Positions 41,635-50,528 of a stretch of DNA of 64,000 bases are shown piece after piece. The stretch spans positions 1-64,000 of the forward strand of contig JAMNYO010000006.1 in the NCBI GenBank assembly GCA_023622765.1, written 5' to 3'. Below the pieces are notes generated by a model. The model did no database searches, was not told where the DNA came from, and saw only the letters and a program-made list of their open reading frames with translations. Each line of letters starts with the position of its first letter. Position 1 is the first letter of the stretch. Source of the stretch: Bacteroidota bacterium. GTDB taxonomy: Bacteria; Bacteroidota; Bacteroidia; Bacteroidales; Dysgonomonadaceae. Position numbers and translations under genes: made by a program.

Positions 41635-41656
41635 GGAAAATAATACAAACAGCAAT

Positions 41657-43093
41657 ATGAAACAAGATTTTCAACGTACCCGCACCGAGAGCGACCTAAT
41701 TGGTCCCATGGAGGTGCCCAACGACGCGTTATACGGGATTCAAACCTTGCGCGGTATCAACAACTTTCGCATCAGCCACTTCAAACTTCACGATTACCCG
41801 CTATTTATCAAGGGCCTTGGCATCACCAAAAAGGCGGCCGCCATCGCGAACCACGAGTTGGACCTACTGCCCGATCCGTTGGCCAATGCCATCCTTCAAG
41901 CTTGTGACGAGGTGATCGAGGGAAAACACGACAAGGAGTTCCCTGTGGATATGATTCAAGGAGGCGCGGGTACCAGCACCAATATGAATGCCAACGAGGT
42001 AATCGCTAACCGTGCGCTGGAGATCATGGGGCACCCGCGGGGAGCGTACGAGCATTGCTCGCCCAACGACCACGTGAACCTTTCGCAGTCCACCAATGAC
42101 GCATACCCCACCGCCATCCGGATCGGCCTTTACTACACCCACCTGGAGCTATTAAAACACCTCAAGGAGCTGATCGCCTCTTTCCGGAAAAAAGAGGAAG
42201 AGTTCGCCTCGATCATCAAGATGGGGCGCACGCAAATGCAAGATGCGGTACCGATGACGTTGGGGCAAACGTTCGGCGGTTTCGCCAGCATCCTAAACGA
42301 CGAGATAGCCAACCTCGAGTTCGCGGCGAAAGAGCTCCTGACGGTCAACATGGGAGCTACCGCCATTGGAACGGGGATATGCTCCGTACCCGGTTACGCC
42401 GAGAAGTGCGTGGCCGCCCTCTCCAGGGTAACCGGTTTTGAGTTCAAGTTGTCGCCCGACCTAGTTGCCGCCACCTCCGATACCTCCTCCATGATTGGTT
42501 ACTCCTCCGCCATGAAGCGCGTAGCAGCCAAGATGAACATTATCTGCAACGACCTGCGTCTGCTCTCCTCAGGACCCCGATGCGGATTCAACGAGATCAA
42601 CCTTCCGCCCATGCAACCCGGATCGTCCATCATGCCCGGGAAGGTCAACCCCGTGATTCCCGAGGTAATGAACCAGATCGCCTACAAGGTGATCGGGAAC
42701 GATCTGTGCGTGACCATGAGTGGTGAGGCGGTACAGCTGGAGTTGAACGCCATGGAGCCGGTTATGGCGCAATGCTGCTTCGAGTCAGCCGAGCTACTGA
42801 TGAACGGGTTCGACACCCTCCGCGTACGTTGCATCGATGGGATCACGGCCAACGAGGAGGTGTGCAAAGGGTACGTCCACAACAGCATCGGTATCGTCAC
42901 CTCCCTGAACCCCATTATTGGCTACAAGAACTCCACCAACATTGCCAAAGAGGCAATGCAAACCGGTCGGGGAGTATACGAGTTGATCCTGGAACACGAC
43001 ATCTTATCGAAGGAGGAGCTCGATACCATCCTGGCCCCGGAAAACATGATCCGGCCTGTACAACTCAATATCAAGCCAAAAAAGAAAGGTTAA
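41657..43093 (+). CDS. aspA: Aspartate ammonia-lyase
   Basis: A 478-residue fumarase/aspartase-superfamily enzyme that converts aspartate to fumarate and ammonia. TRTESDLIGPMEVPNDALYG is the classic aspartase N-terminus and GSSIMPGKVNPVIPEVMNQ is the superfamily signature loop with the catalytic Ser; NDHVNLSQSTNDAYPTAIR gives the substrate site. Fumarase C is similar, but the N-terminus and loop favour aspartase. The longer frame from 41606 contains the promoter, so ATG 41657 is chosen. Its promoter is nearly identical to that of the glycosyltransferase at 5997. Confidence 0.93.
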   Translation: MKQDFQRTRTESDLIGPMEVPNDALYGIQTLRGINNFRISHFKLHDYPLFIKGLGITKKAAAIANHELDLLPDPLANAILQACDEVIEGKHDKEFPVDMIQGGAGTSTNMNANEVIANRALEIMGHPRGAYEHCSPNDHVNLSQSTNDAYPTAIRIGLYYTHLELLKHLKELIASFRKKEEEFASIIKMGRTQMQDAVPMTLGQTFGGFASILNDEIANLEFAAKELLTVNMGATAIGTGICSVPGYAEKCVAALSRVTGFEFKLSPDLVAATSDTSSMIGYSSAMKRVAAKMNIICNDLRLLSSGPRCGFNEINLPPMQPGSSIMPGKVNPVIPEVMNQIAYKVIGNDLCVTMSGEAVQLELNAMEPVMAQCCFESAELLMNGFDTLRVRCIDGITANEEVCKGYVHNSIGIVTSLNPIIGYKNSTNIAKEAMQTGRGVYELILEHDILSKEELDTILAPENMIRPVQLNIKPKKKG

Positions 43094-43115
43094 ACTTCCT
43101 CCAAACCCAATCAGC

Positions 43116-45956
43116 ATGCGTAATCCTATCTGCCTAACCATCGGCATCTTACTTTCAACCATCCTCGTTTTCTCCCAGAAGAAGCCGCTGGACCACTCCG
43201 TGTACGATGGCTGGAAGAGTCTCCAGGGCACCGCCATCAGCAACGATGGCAAGGTGGTGGCCGCCCTGATCGCCCCGCAGGAGGGTGATACTACCCTTTT
43301 CATCCATCAGATCGAGAGCAAAGAGAAAAAGGCAGTCATTCGGGTTAAACAAGTGCCTCCTGCTCAACTCCGAGTCAACAATAAGCGACCCTTTATGGCT
43401 ACTCCAAACGCCACCTTTCATCGGGTTAACCGCTTCACCCTCTCCACGGATGGGCAATGGACGGTAGGCCTGTTAAAAGCCCCGTTAGCCGAGCGGCGCC
43501 AGGCCCGCATCGATAAGAAGAAAAAGGAGGAACTGCCCAAGGACTCGCTGTTAATCGTGGACAACCGTTCATTCGACGTTCACAAAATCCCCAACATCAC
43601 CTCCTATAAAACCGCAAGGGAGATGAACCGCCACGTGGCTTACTCTCTCACCCTGCCCAAAGACACCACCCGGAAAGAGAACAAGGAAAAAAAGGCGGTC
43701 ATCCTAAGGGATCTGGTAAGTCAACAAGAGGACACGCTGTACAACGTGAAAGAGCATATTTTCAATCGGTGGGGTAATGCTTTCGCGGTCATCATCCAAC
43801 CTGAAGATAAAGATAGCACCGACCTGCGCCGGGTGGAGTTTTTCGATTTGGTGAACAATACGCGTAAAACCATTTCAAGCGACCCGAAAGAGTACAAGTC
43901 GCTCGTGTTCGATGAGGTTGGCGGACAACTTGCCTACCTTGCCACAGGTGATACCTCCAAGGTGGAGCAGAAGGAGTATGCGCTGCGTTACTATAGCGTA
44001 GGAAGCGATTCCGCCAGCATCTTAGTCGACCGTTCAGCATCAGGCTTACCCGAGGGATGGATCTTCAATGAGCACGCCTCCCCCTCGTTCAGCAAGAATG
44101 GCGAGCGAATACTTATCGGGGCAGCACCTAAGCAGCCACCTAAAGACACCACGATTGTCGACTTCGAGATGGCGAAGCTGGACATCTGGCACTGGAGAGA
44201 CCCGCTAATTCAGCCCCAACAGCTGAAGGATCTAAAAGACGAGGAGCGCCGCACCTACATCGGCATCGTCCGTCCGGACCGACCGAACCACTTTACCGTC
44301 ATCGCCAACGAGACGATGCCTAACGCCGCCATTGCAGACGAAGGGAACGGCCGGTACGCCCTACTTAGCTCCAACCTCCCCTACTTGGTAGAAAACACGT
44401 GGGACCTTTTGGCGAAGTACGACGTGTGGGTGATGGACTTAGAGACGAATAACCTTCACGAGGTTGCCAAACCACTCATGGCGAGGCCGATGCTATCACC
44501 ACGAGGTAACTACCTCTACTGGTGGGATAGCTATAGTCTGGAGTGGTTCGTGTATGATATCGCTTCCCGTTCTACCCGAAGCCTTACCGGTGAAATTCCC
44601 GTGAACTTCTGGAATGAGAAAAACGATGTACCCCGTGCCCCCGGTGCATACGGGATTGCCGCCTGGGGAGAGAACGATGAATATATCCTTATCTACGATG
44701 CGTTCGACCTATGGAAGGTAGATCCTAAAGGGACGAAGCGAGCAGAGAACGTTACCGCCCACGCGGGCCGCTCTGACTCCATCACCTTCCGGTACGTTCA
44801 AACCGATCCCGATAAACGGTTTATCGAAAAGGGCGACCTCCTCCTGCTTTCGGCGTTCAACAACAAGAGCAAAGAGTGGGGTTACTACACCCTCAAGCAG
44901 TCAGGTCGTACCCCTTTGCAAAAGAGGGAGATGGGAGGGTTCACCTACTCCGGCCTACAGAAAGCCAAGGAGAGCGACCTGCTAATCTACCAAAAGAGCA
45001 ACTTCAACACCTCGCCCAACCTCCATGTGACAGCCGATTTGTGGAAAACCTCTAGAAAGCTCACCGATATCAACCCCCAGATGGAGCAATACAACTGGGG
45101 CACGGCTGAGCTCTTCTCGTGGACCTCCTACGCCGACGTGCCGTTAGAGGGCATTCTCTATAAGCCAGAGGATTTTGATCCCGCGAAAAAGTACCCGGTT
45201 ATGATCTACTTCTACGAGAAGCATTCCGACGAGCTTTACCGCTACTTCACTCCGGCACCGAGCCGCTCCACGGTAAACATCCCGTTTTTCGTGAGTCGCG
45301 GGTACCTCGTCTTCACCCCCGATATCCACTACACGGTAGGTCAGCCGGGGGAAGACGCTTATAACGCGATCGTCTCCGGGGCAGAAACACTGGCAAAGAA
45401 CGAGTGGGTGGATAGTGAAAACATGGCGATCCAAGGGCAAAGCTGGGGAGGCTACCAAGTCGCCTACCTAGTCACCCGCACCGATATGTTCAAAGCTGCT
45501 GGTGCGGGCGCACCCGTCTCGAACATGACTAGCGCCTACGGAGGCATACGATGGGAATCCGGAAGAAGCCGCCAATCCCAGTATGAACAGACACAATCCC
45601 GCTTAGGCTATGCAATGAGCGACTCCCTGGAGGTGTACATACGAAACTCTCCTGTCTTCTTCGCCGACAAGATCACCACTCCCCTGCTTATCATGCACAA
45701 TGACAACGACGGGGCGGTACCCTGGTACCAGGGGATCGAGCTCTTCATGACTATGCGCCGCCTAAATAAGCCGGTATGGATGCTGCAGTACAACAACGAG
45801 GAGCACAACCTCCTGCATCGGCGCAACAGCAAAGACCTCTCTATCCGCTTGCAGCAGTTCTTCGACCACTACCTAAAGGGAGAACCTGCACCGGAATGGA
45901 TGACCAAGGGAATACCCGCGATCGAGAAAGGAAAAACGTGGGGATACGGGTATTAA
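43116..45956 (+). CDS. S9-family (prolyl oligopeptidase-like) serine peptidase, exported
   Basis: A 946-residue protein with an N-terminal signal peptide, a propeller-like region up to about residue 680, and a C-terminal alpha/beta hydrolase domain. The catalytic triad is readable: Ser in GQSWGGYQVAYL near 773, Asp in MHNDNDGAVPW near 863, His in NEEHNLLHR near 894. Family S9 enzymes cut short peptides, often after Pro or Ala; this may be a periplasmic di/tripeptidyl peptidase of amino-acid fermentation, consistent with the aspA gene next to it. The stop shares TTAA with the convergent methyltransferase gene. Confidence 0.9.
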   Translation: MRNPICLTIGILLSTILVFSQKKPLDHSVYDGWKSLQGTAISNDGKVVAALIAPQEGDTTLFIHQIESKEKKAVIRVKQVPPAQLRVNNKRPFMATPNATFHRVNRFTLSTDGQWTVGLLKAPLAERRQARIDKKKKEELPKDSLLIVDNRSFDVHKIPNITSYKTAREMNRHVAYSLTLPKDTTRKENKEKKAVILRDLVSQQEDTLYNVKEHIFNRWGNAFAVIIQPEDKDSTDLRRVEFFDLVNNTRKTISSDPKEYKSLVFDEVGGQLAYLATGDTSKVEQKEYALRYYSVGSDSASILVDRSASGLPEGWIFNEHASPSFSKNGERILIGAAPKQPPKDTTIVDFEMAKLDIWHWRDPLIQPQQLKDLKDEERRTYIGIVRPDRPNHFTVIANETMPNAAIADEGNGRYALLSSNLPYLVENTWDLLAKYDVWVMDLETNNLHEVAKPLMARPMLSPRGNYLYWWDSYSLEWFVYDIASRSTRSLTGEIPVNFWNEKNDVPRAPGAYGIAAWGENDEYILIYDAFDLWKVDPKGTKRAENVTAHAGRSDSITFRYVQTDPDKRFIEKGDLLLLSAFNNKSKEWGYYTLKQSGRTPLQKREMGGFTYSGLQKAKESDLLIYQKSNFNTSPNLHVTADLWKTSRKLTDINPQMEQYNWGTAELFSWTSYADVPLEGILYKPEDFDPAKKYPVMIYFYEKHSDELYRYFTPAPSRSTVNIPFFVSRGYLVFTPDIHYTVGQPGEDAYNAIVSGAETLAKNEWVDSENMAIQGQSWGGYQVAYLVTRTDMFKAAGAGAPVSNMTSAYGGIRWESGRSRQSQYEQTQSRLGYAMSDSLEVYIRNSPVFFADKITTPLLIMHNDNDGAVPWYQGIELFMTMRRLNKPVWMLQYNNEEHNLLHRRNSKDLSIRLQQFFDHYLKGEPAPEWMTKGIPAIEKGKTWGYGY

Positions 45957-46738
45957 TATCCCCGCTGCCGCATTGCCTCGAAGGTAAGCACGGCCGTAGA
46001 GACCGACACGTTTAATGAATCGATCTTCCCCCGCATGGGGATCTTGATGCGCTTTGTCGCGTTATCAATCCAAAAGTCGGTCAACCCCTCTGCCTCCGTG
46101 CCCATCACGATAGCAGAAGGAGCGGTGAAATCGACATCCTGGTACCACTCGGCCGCTTGCAACTCAGCCGCGTACGAAGCTATACCGTTCTCCCGGAGCC
46201 ACTCCAACGCCTCTGCTGACGTACATCGAGCGGTCTGCACGGTGAAAAGCGTTCCGATGCTTGAGCGCACTACGTTGGGGTTGTAGAGATCCGTCCTCGG
46301 GTCACACACCACCACCGCGTCTACCCCGGCAGCATCGGCCGTCCTCAGTACCGCACCCAGGTTACCCGGCTTCTCCACCGCCTCCAGGATAATCACGAAC
46401 GGGTTCGGACTCAGTTTCAGGTCGCTCAGCCCATGCTCCTTGGGCCTGGCCAGCGCCACCACGCCATCGGAGTTCTCCCGGTAAACCATCTTCCGAAACA
46501 CCTCGTGGGACACCTCCGCGATCGTCTTCTCAGGAATCGCGGTCAACACCCCCGGGTAGCGGGTAGTGGCGAACAACTCCCGGCAAACATACAACTCTAC
46601 AACCTCATAACCCCCTTCCAGAGCCAGTGAGAGCTCCCTAGCCCCCTCGATAACGAAGCGTTGCTGCTCCATGCGCTCTCTCGCCTTCGACAGTTTCACC
46701 ACGTTCTTGATAGATGGGTTTTGCAAGCTAGTGATCAT
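45953..46738 (-). CDS. RNA 2'-O-methyltransferase, SpoU/TrmH family with substrate-binding domain
   Basis: A 261-residue enzyme with an N-terminal L30e-like substrate-binding domain (NPSIKNVVKLSKARERMEQQ, about 1-95) and a C-terminal SPOUT domain: EAVEKPGNLGAVLRTADAAG, IVMGTEAEGLTDFWID and SLNVSVSTAVLTFEAM. This two-domain layout suits RlmB/TrmH-like rRNA or tRNA methyltransferases. The target is not readable. Its stop codon overlaps that of the S9 peptidase tail to tail. Confidence 0.88.
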   Translation of the reverse strand: MITSLQNPSIKNVVKLSKARERMEQQRFVIEGARELSLALEGGYEVVELYVCRELFATTRYPGVLTAIPEKTIAEVSHEVFRKMVYRENSDGVVALARPKEHGLSDLKLSPNPFVIILEAVEKPGNLGAVLRTADAAGVDAVVVCDPRTDLYNPNVVRSSIGTLFTVQTARCTSAEALEWLRENGIASYAAELQAAEWYQDVDFTAPSAIVMGTEAEGLTDFWIDNATKRIKIPMRGKIDSLNVSVSTAVLTFEAMRQRGY

Positions 46739-46818
46739 TCTTCTCTCTTATTGAAGGTAAACCGTTCACAACCATATTCTACATTCAACAAATCCCCAGC
46801 AATTTCAGCTTTAAATAT

Positions 46819-46896
46819 CGATTGTACATGTTGTAGCATCGCACGGGATTAACGGGGAGATTATCCAACCCTACAGGTTTCATTTTTGTACAATCG
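46819..46896. repeat. 10-bp perfect inverted repeat, 58 bases apart
   Basis: CGATTGTACA (46819-46828) and TGTACAATCG (46887-46896) are exact inverse copies, in the gap after the PNPOx-like gene stop. They could be an RNA stem of a long hairpin or two operator sites. TTGTACA also occurs in the yefM operator at 24045. Confidence 0.5.
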
Positions 46897-46901
46897 TGTC
46901 A

Positions 46902-47405
46902 TCACATGGGACGACTCGTACGAAAGCGTAAGGCGTTCTTGCTTGGCTTCCCGAACTCCCGCACCGATGCCTCTTCGATCGCCACCTTCCACACCTTCAC
47001 GTTCTTCACGGCGGGATCTGAGTAGCTGAACTCGCGGCCCGTGTAGTGGTGCATGATCCGGTTCAGCGCCCGCACCTTCTCCTCGTGATCCTCTTCAAAT
47101 TGCACCCTACCATAACAGATCACGCTTTCGCCTTGCAACCGGTAGCTGCAGGCCACCTCCTCGTGTTGCCACGACAGCGCGGTAAAGGTGGAAAAGGTGA
47201 TGCAGACCAGCGGGTTCTTCTCCAGGATAGTGATGGAGCGACCCTCCTGCGCGGAGTGCAGGTAGATTACCCCCTCCTCGTACCCGAAGTTCATCGGGAT
47301 CACGTACGGCACGCCCTCCTCATCCACCATCCCCACGTTGCAGAGGGTACACTCCTTGATGACGCGTTCCACATGCTCTCGTTCTTCTATACTCTTCAGA
47401 CCCAT
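46902..47405 (-). CDS. Pyridoxamine 5'-phosphate oxidase-related protein
   Basis: A 167-residue flavin-type split-barrel protein: SIEEREHVERVIKECTLCNV and VPYVIPMNFGYEEGVIYLHS, then GRVQFEEDHEEKVRALNRIM, typical of the PNPOx-like family that binds FMN or heme in small reductases. The exact activity is unknown. A TTG at 47414 three codons upstream could also start the frame, but ATG 47405 fits better. Six 7-base repeats lie directly upstream of the start, at 47413-47454. Confidence 0.82.
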   Translation of the reverse strand: MGLKSIEEREHVERVIKECTLCNVGMVDEEGVPYVIPMNFGYEEGVIYLHSAQEGRSITILEKNPLVCITFSTFTALSWQHEEVACSYRLQGESVICYGRVQFEEDHEEKVRALNRIMHHYTGREFSYSDPAVKNVKVWKVAIEEASVREFGKPSKNALRFRTSRPM

Positions 47406-47412
47406 ACTTATC

Positions 47413-47454
47413 AATTAGCAATTAGCAATTAGCAATTAGCAATGAACAATTGGC
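47413..47454. repeat. 7-bp tandem repeat in front of the PNPOx-like gene
   Basis: AATTAGC is repeated four times exactly (47413-47440), then AATGAAC and AATTGGC, both related. It lies in the leader/promoter region of the PNPOx-like gene, so copy-number change would alter its spacing. Confidence 0.75.
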
Positions 47455-47473
47455 AATCCCGTTGGGATTAAGG

Positions 47474-47498
47474 GTTGGGTTGTCTTTTGCAACCCAAC
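47474..47498 (-). terminator. Hairpin after the GH43 gene
   Basis: GTTGGGTTG (47474-47482) and CAACCCAAC (47490-47498) pair over 9 bp around a 7-base loop, 30 bases past the GH43 stop on the minus strand. A second 6-bp hairpin is at 47455-47469. Neither has a T tract. Confidence 0.45.
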
Positions 47499-47527
47499 AG
47501 TTCGTATACACTCCAGTGAAAACAATC

Positions 47528-48730
47528 TCACCGGTTAAGAGTCTTTGGCGTAGTAGAGGGGCCATCGACCGTGAGCACCCCGTTCTCATCGATCATCATC
47601 TCGTCGATAAAAACCACCCGCTCATTGCCCGTCTTCTCGGTCCGCCCGTGGTACACGCAGTACATCTTGGTGCTATCGCTCGACCAAAACACCATGTTAT
47701 GCCCCGTACCGGTTACTTCGCCCCCTTGCTCGGTGTTCTTCTCCAGCACCGGGTTATTAGCCGCTTTGGTAAACGGCCCCAGCGGATGATCGGCCGTGGC
47801 GTATCCCACCGCGTAATGCTCTCCCCCAAAGTAGTTTGCCGAATACATCATGTAGATCTTGCCGTTATGCTCAAAGGCAAACGACCCCTCGGTCCACCGT
47901 CGGTTCACCTCACCGCTCGTCACCGACCGGCTCTCCCACTCCGTCTGCGGGTCGTCGATGGAGGAAGGTGGCTGGAGGAGCAACACCGGCTCGCCGATTA
48001 CCGTCGTGAAGTCGTTCGATATCTCCACACCGTACACCCAGCTCTCCTCGATCTCGTCGAAAAGGCCCTGCGCCCGTGCCCATTCGGCCACCTCGCTCTC
48101 CACCGGGTGCTTGTAGCAGCAGCGGGAGTAGTAGAGATAGGTTCTCCCCTCGTGCCGCAGGATATTCGCATCGATTACCGGGTAGCCCGGGTCGAACAGC
48201 GGCACATCCGAGATTTCCATGAAAGGTCCTGTTGGCTCATCCGCCACCGCCACCCCAATCCTGAAGTTCTCCAGCTCATCCGTGGGGTTCACCCTCCAGT
48301 CGGCACTAAAAAACATCCAATACTTACCGTCTATCTCGTACACCTCCGGTGCCCAGTGATTAAATATCGTCCACGAACCGGATTGAAAACCCGTGTACAC
48401 CTCTCCCACGAACTCCCAGTCGACCAGGTTTTCGGAGCGATACGCCGCGAACCCCCTTTCCACTTCACCCGTGCCGTACAGGTAATAGTACCCGTCCGAT
48501 GCCGGCAGGATAAACGGGTCACCCAAAGCCACCGGCAGCGGGTTCGTGTAGGTCACCTTGCCTGGCCTACCCTTACCCTTCGGGTTACAGGCAGCCAGCG
48601 ATACCAACAAAAACAACCCTACAAGAAGGTAAGTCAAAAGCATTATTCCCGTTAAAGCTTTTCTCGAAGGAACCCCTTTAGCGGAAAACATTCCCGTGAA
48701 AGTCGGTTGAAATAACCATTTTTTATTCAT
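47528..48730 (-). CDS. GH43-family glycoside hydrolase lipoprotein
   Basis: A 400-residue exported enzyme. A long, basic N-region precedes a hydrophobic helix and lipobox SLAAC (Cys about 48). A shorter start at 48643 (MLLTYLLVGLFLLV) would leave a standard signal peptide, so the first 29 residues are uncertain. The five-bladed propeller motifs are seen: LGDPFILPASDGYYYLYGTG (catalytic base Asp), HWAPEVYEIDGKYWMFF, PVIDANILRHEGRTYLYY (second Asp) and WTEGSFAFEHNGKIYMMY (general acid Glu). GH43 enzymes remove arabinose or xylose residues from plant glycans. It precedes, on the other strand, the PUL. Confidence 0.87.
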   Translation of the reverse strand: MNKKWLFQPTFTGMFSAKGVPSRKALTGIMLLTYLLVGLFLLVSLAACNPKGKGRPGKVTYTNPLPVALGDPFILPASDGYYYLYGTGEVERGFAAYRSENLVDWEFVGEVYTGFQSGSWTIFNHWAPEVYEIDGKYWMFFSADWRVNPTDELENFRIGVAVADEPTGPFMEISDVPLFDPGYPVIDANILRHEGRTYLYYSRCCYKHPVESEVAEWARAQGLFDEIEESWVYGVEISNDFTTVIGEPVLLLQPPSSIDDPQTEWESRSVTSGEVNRRWTEGSFAFEHNGKIYMMYSANYFGGEHYAVGYATADHPLGPFTKAANNPVLEKNTEQGGEVTGTGHNMVFWSSDSTKMYCVYHGRTEKTGNERVVFIDEMMIDENGVLTVDGPSTTPKTLNR

Positions 48731-48742
48731 ATCGTTTTTTTT

Positions 48743-48770
48743 CTATTCACTTTTTTCTATTCACTTTTTT
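48743..48770. repeat. 14-bp tandem duplication in the GH43 leader
   Basis: CTATTCACTTTTTT occurs twice in succession (48743-48756 and 48757-48770), flanked by further T runs. It lies 12 bases upstream of the GH43 start and could be slippage-prone. Confidence 0.65.
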
Positions 48771-48925
48771 CTTCCCGTGAATGCCAAGGTTGCGCACTCA
48801 GCTATTCCCTCGCATACCAGTCTCCATTGCATTTCTCTCAATGGCAAAAATACCATTATCGATGCAATAATCCTCTTTTCCAAGAGAATTAATTGCCAAA
48901 AGCCTCTACTTTGAAAGGAAATGGT

Positions 48926-48980
48926 GATTGTTACTTAACGTAAACGGTGGATTGTTACTTTATGGTAAAAGTGAATTGTT
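48926..48980. repeat. Three ~24-bp imperfect repeats in the gap between GH43 and lacI
   Basis: GATTGTTACTT occurs at 48926-48936 and again at 48950-48960, with a third, weaker GAATTGTT at 48973. The spacing of about 24 bp is regular. The 404-base gap 48731-49134 otherwise holds the GH43 leader and the lacI promoter, with no gene seen. They may be regulator sites. Confidence 0.5.
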
Positions 48981-49011
48981 GAAGTAGATGAGGGATTAAA
49001 AGATTATTTTG

Positions 49012-49019
49012 TATTTTTG
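49012..49019 (+). promoter_or_regulatory. -7 box for lacI
   Basis: TATTTTTG fits TAnnTTTG. It lies 115 bases before ATG 49135, so the leader would be long. Confidence 0.45.
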
Positions 49020-49134
49020 TCTTGTATATATCTAGTGAGTACTGTGTCTGTTTTGACAGTTACAATTTCATGATACATCTCTATTGAAATTCATTTTTGA
49101 TGATAATTGTAAAAATCTAATATATCAGTATTAA

Positions 49135-50160
49135 ATGTCTCCATCACCAAAAACAACCATTAAAGATATTGCCAAAGCATTGGGCGTTTCCGTTGCTACC
49201 GTGTCCAGGGCTTTAAATGGAAGTCATGAGGTACATCCTCTTACCCAGGAGAAAGTTTTGGCCAAAGCTAAAGAATTGCGATACAAACCAAATATTCAAG
49301 CACGTAACTTATTAAAGAGGCGAAGCAACTTAATAGGTGTTGTCGTCCCAGAGTTTATAACATTTTTTTTTCCTGAGATAATTATTGGAATTCAAGAAGT
49401 CGTTAACAAACTGGGGTATCAGGTATTAATTTCACAATCCAATGAATCCTCTATTCAGGAAGCCAAAAACGTAGAAATACTCGAAGCAAGCATGGTAGAG
49501 GGTATTATAGTTTCCGTGGCCAAAGATTGCGGAAACGTTGATTTATACAAACGCCTTATTAACGAGCGAATGCCTATCGTATTTGTAAATAGGGTTATTT
49601 CTGAATTGCAGGCAAGCCAAGTTGTTATTGATGACCGTAAATGGGCATTTAAAGTGACCGAACACTTAATTAAATGTGGCTATAGCAGAATAGCCCATTT
49701 GGCTGGCAACAATCACCTATCAGTAACCAAAGAACGTCTGCAAGGCTACAAGGATGCCCTTGGTGCTTATGGAATTGAAGTACAGGATAAATTGATCATG
49801 TATGTAGGTGTTCAACAAGATAGAGCTAAAGCAGGTATTAATTACCTGATGAATCTGAAAAATAAACCAGATGCCATTTTCGCAATTAACGATCCTATAG
49901 CAGTAGGTTGTATGTTAGAACTAAAAAAGCGGGGAATTAGAATCCCCGAAGACATTGCGATTGCTGGATTTTCTGAATCTCCGATCGGCAGAATCATGAA
50001 CCTTACAAGCGTTTTTCAACCCACGTTCGAGATAGGAAGGAAAGCGGCAGAGTTATTGTTAAAGCAAATCAAAGATAGAAACGCAGCGTTTGAAACCATC
50101 ACGCTTGACGCAAAATTAAATATCCGTCACTCAACGCTCCCTTTGCATAAAAGACCTTAA
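49135..50160 (+). CDS. LacI-family transcriptional regulator
   Basis: A 341-residue regulator with the standard layout: helix-turn-helix TTIKDIAKALGVSVATVSRAL (residues about 7-28) plus hinge helix, and a periplasmic-binding-like sugar domain with IGVVVPEFITFFFPEII and VFVNRVISE. It binds DNA as a dimer and is released or activated by a sugar ligand. It lies directly upstream of the symporter and SusC/D genes on the same strand and an excellent LacI-type palindrome lies between, so it should control this PUL. The ligand is unknown. The codons are AT-rich like the rest of the PUL. Confidence 0.92.
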   Translation: MSPSPKTTIKDIAKALGVSVATVSRALNGSHEVHPLTQEKVLAKAKELRYKPNIQARNLLKRRSNLIGVVVPEFITFFFPEIIIGIQEVVNKLGYQVLISQSNESSIQEAKNVEILEASMVEGIIVSVAKDCGNVDLYKRLINERMPIVFVNRVISELQASQVVIDDRKWAFKVTEHLIKCGYSRIAHLAGNNHLSVTKERLQGYKDALGAYGIEVQDKLIMYVGVQQDRAKAGINYLMNLKNKPDAIFAINDPIAVGCMLELKKRGIRIPEDIAIAGFSESPIGRIMNLTSVFQPTFEIGRKAAELLLKQIKDRNAAFETITLDAKLNIRHSTLPLHKRP

Positions 50161-50528
50161 TGCCTCCCTGTTAACCTAATAATACATTACCCCCACTCTT
50201 CTTCACAGTACCTCACGAACACTCAACATCTCTTTTCTACACTCTATTATTGTCGTGCAAAGTAGTACTTACATGTTATTTTGTAAACGTTTGCAGAGAT
50301 ATTGTGTTAAAAACTTCTACTTCGTTCACTTAGGATATACCTTTATTAATCTGTAGAAAGTGTAACATATGTTTTGCATGATTAACATGAATGGCTGTTA
50401 GACCTTTCACAAAAATACGGTGTATGTTGCTGACTTTTAAGTCATGTTAAATAAGAGGAATCTTAACCAATGGGATACACTTACAAAAGAAATGAAAATT
50501 TCTGGACATTTCTCAAATAATAAAACCG
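50161..50528. other. Regulatory gap between lacI and the symporter gene
   Basis: 368 AT-rich bases with no coding frame that I can support. It holds the LacI-type operator at 50282-50295. A weak -7 candidate, TTATTTTG (50276-50283), overlaps the operator; TACCTTTA near 50338 is another. No hairpin terminator follows lacI. Confidence 0.6.
50282..50295. promoter_or_regulatory. LacI-type operator, TGTAAACGTTTGCA
   Basis: The 14-mer TGTAAACGTTTGCA is a near-perfect palindrome with the central CG and the TGnAAnCGnTTnCA form of LacI/GalR-family operators. It lies 122 bases after the lacI stop and 234 bases before the symporter start. Confidence 0.75.

Noticed and set aside
47450..48655. A 401-codon open frame on the plus strand, opposite the GH43 gene
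   Set aside because: It is rich in His, Arg and Pro without any family motif, and the opposite strand encodes an excellent GH43 enzyme. It is a by-product of codon bias.
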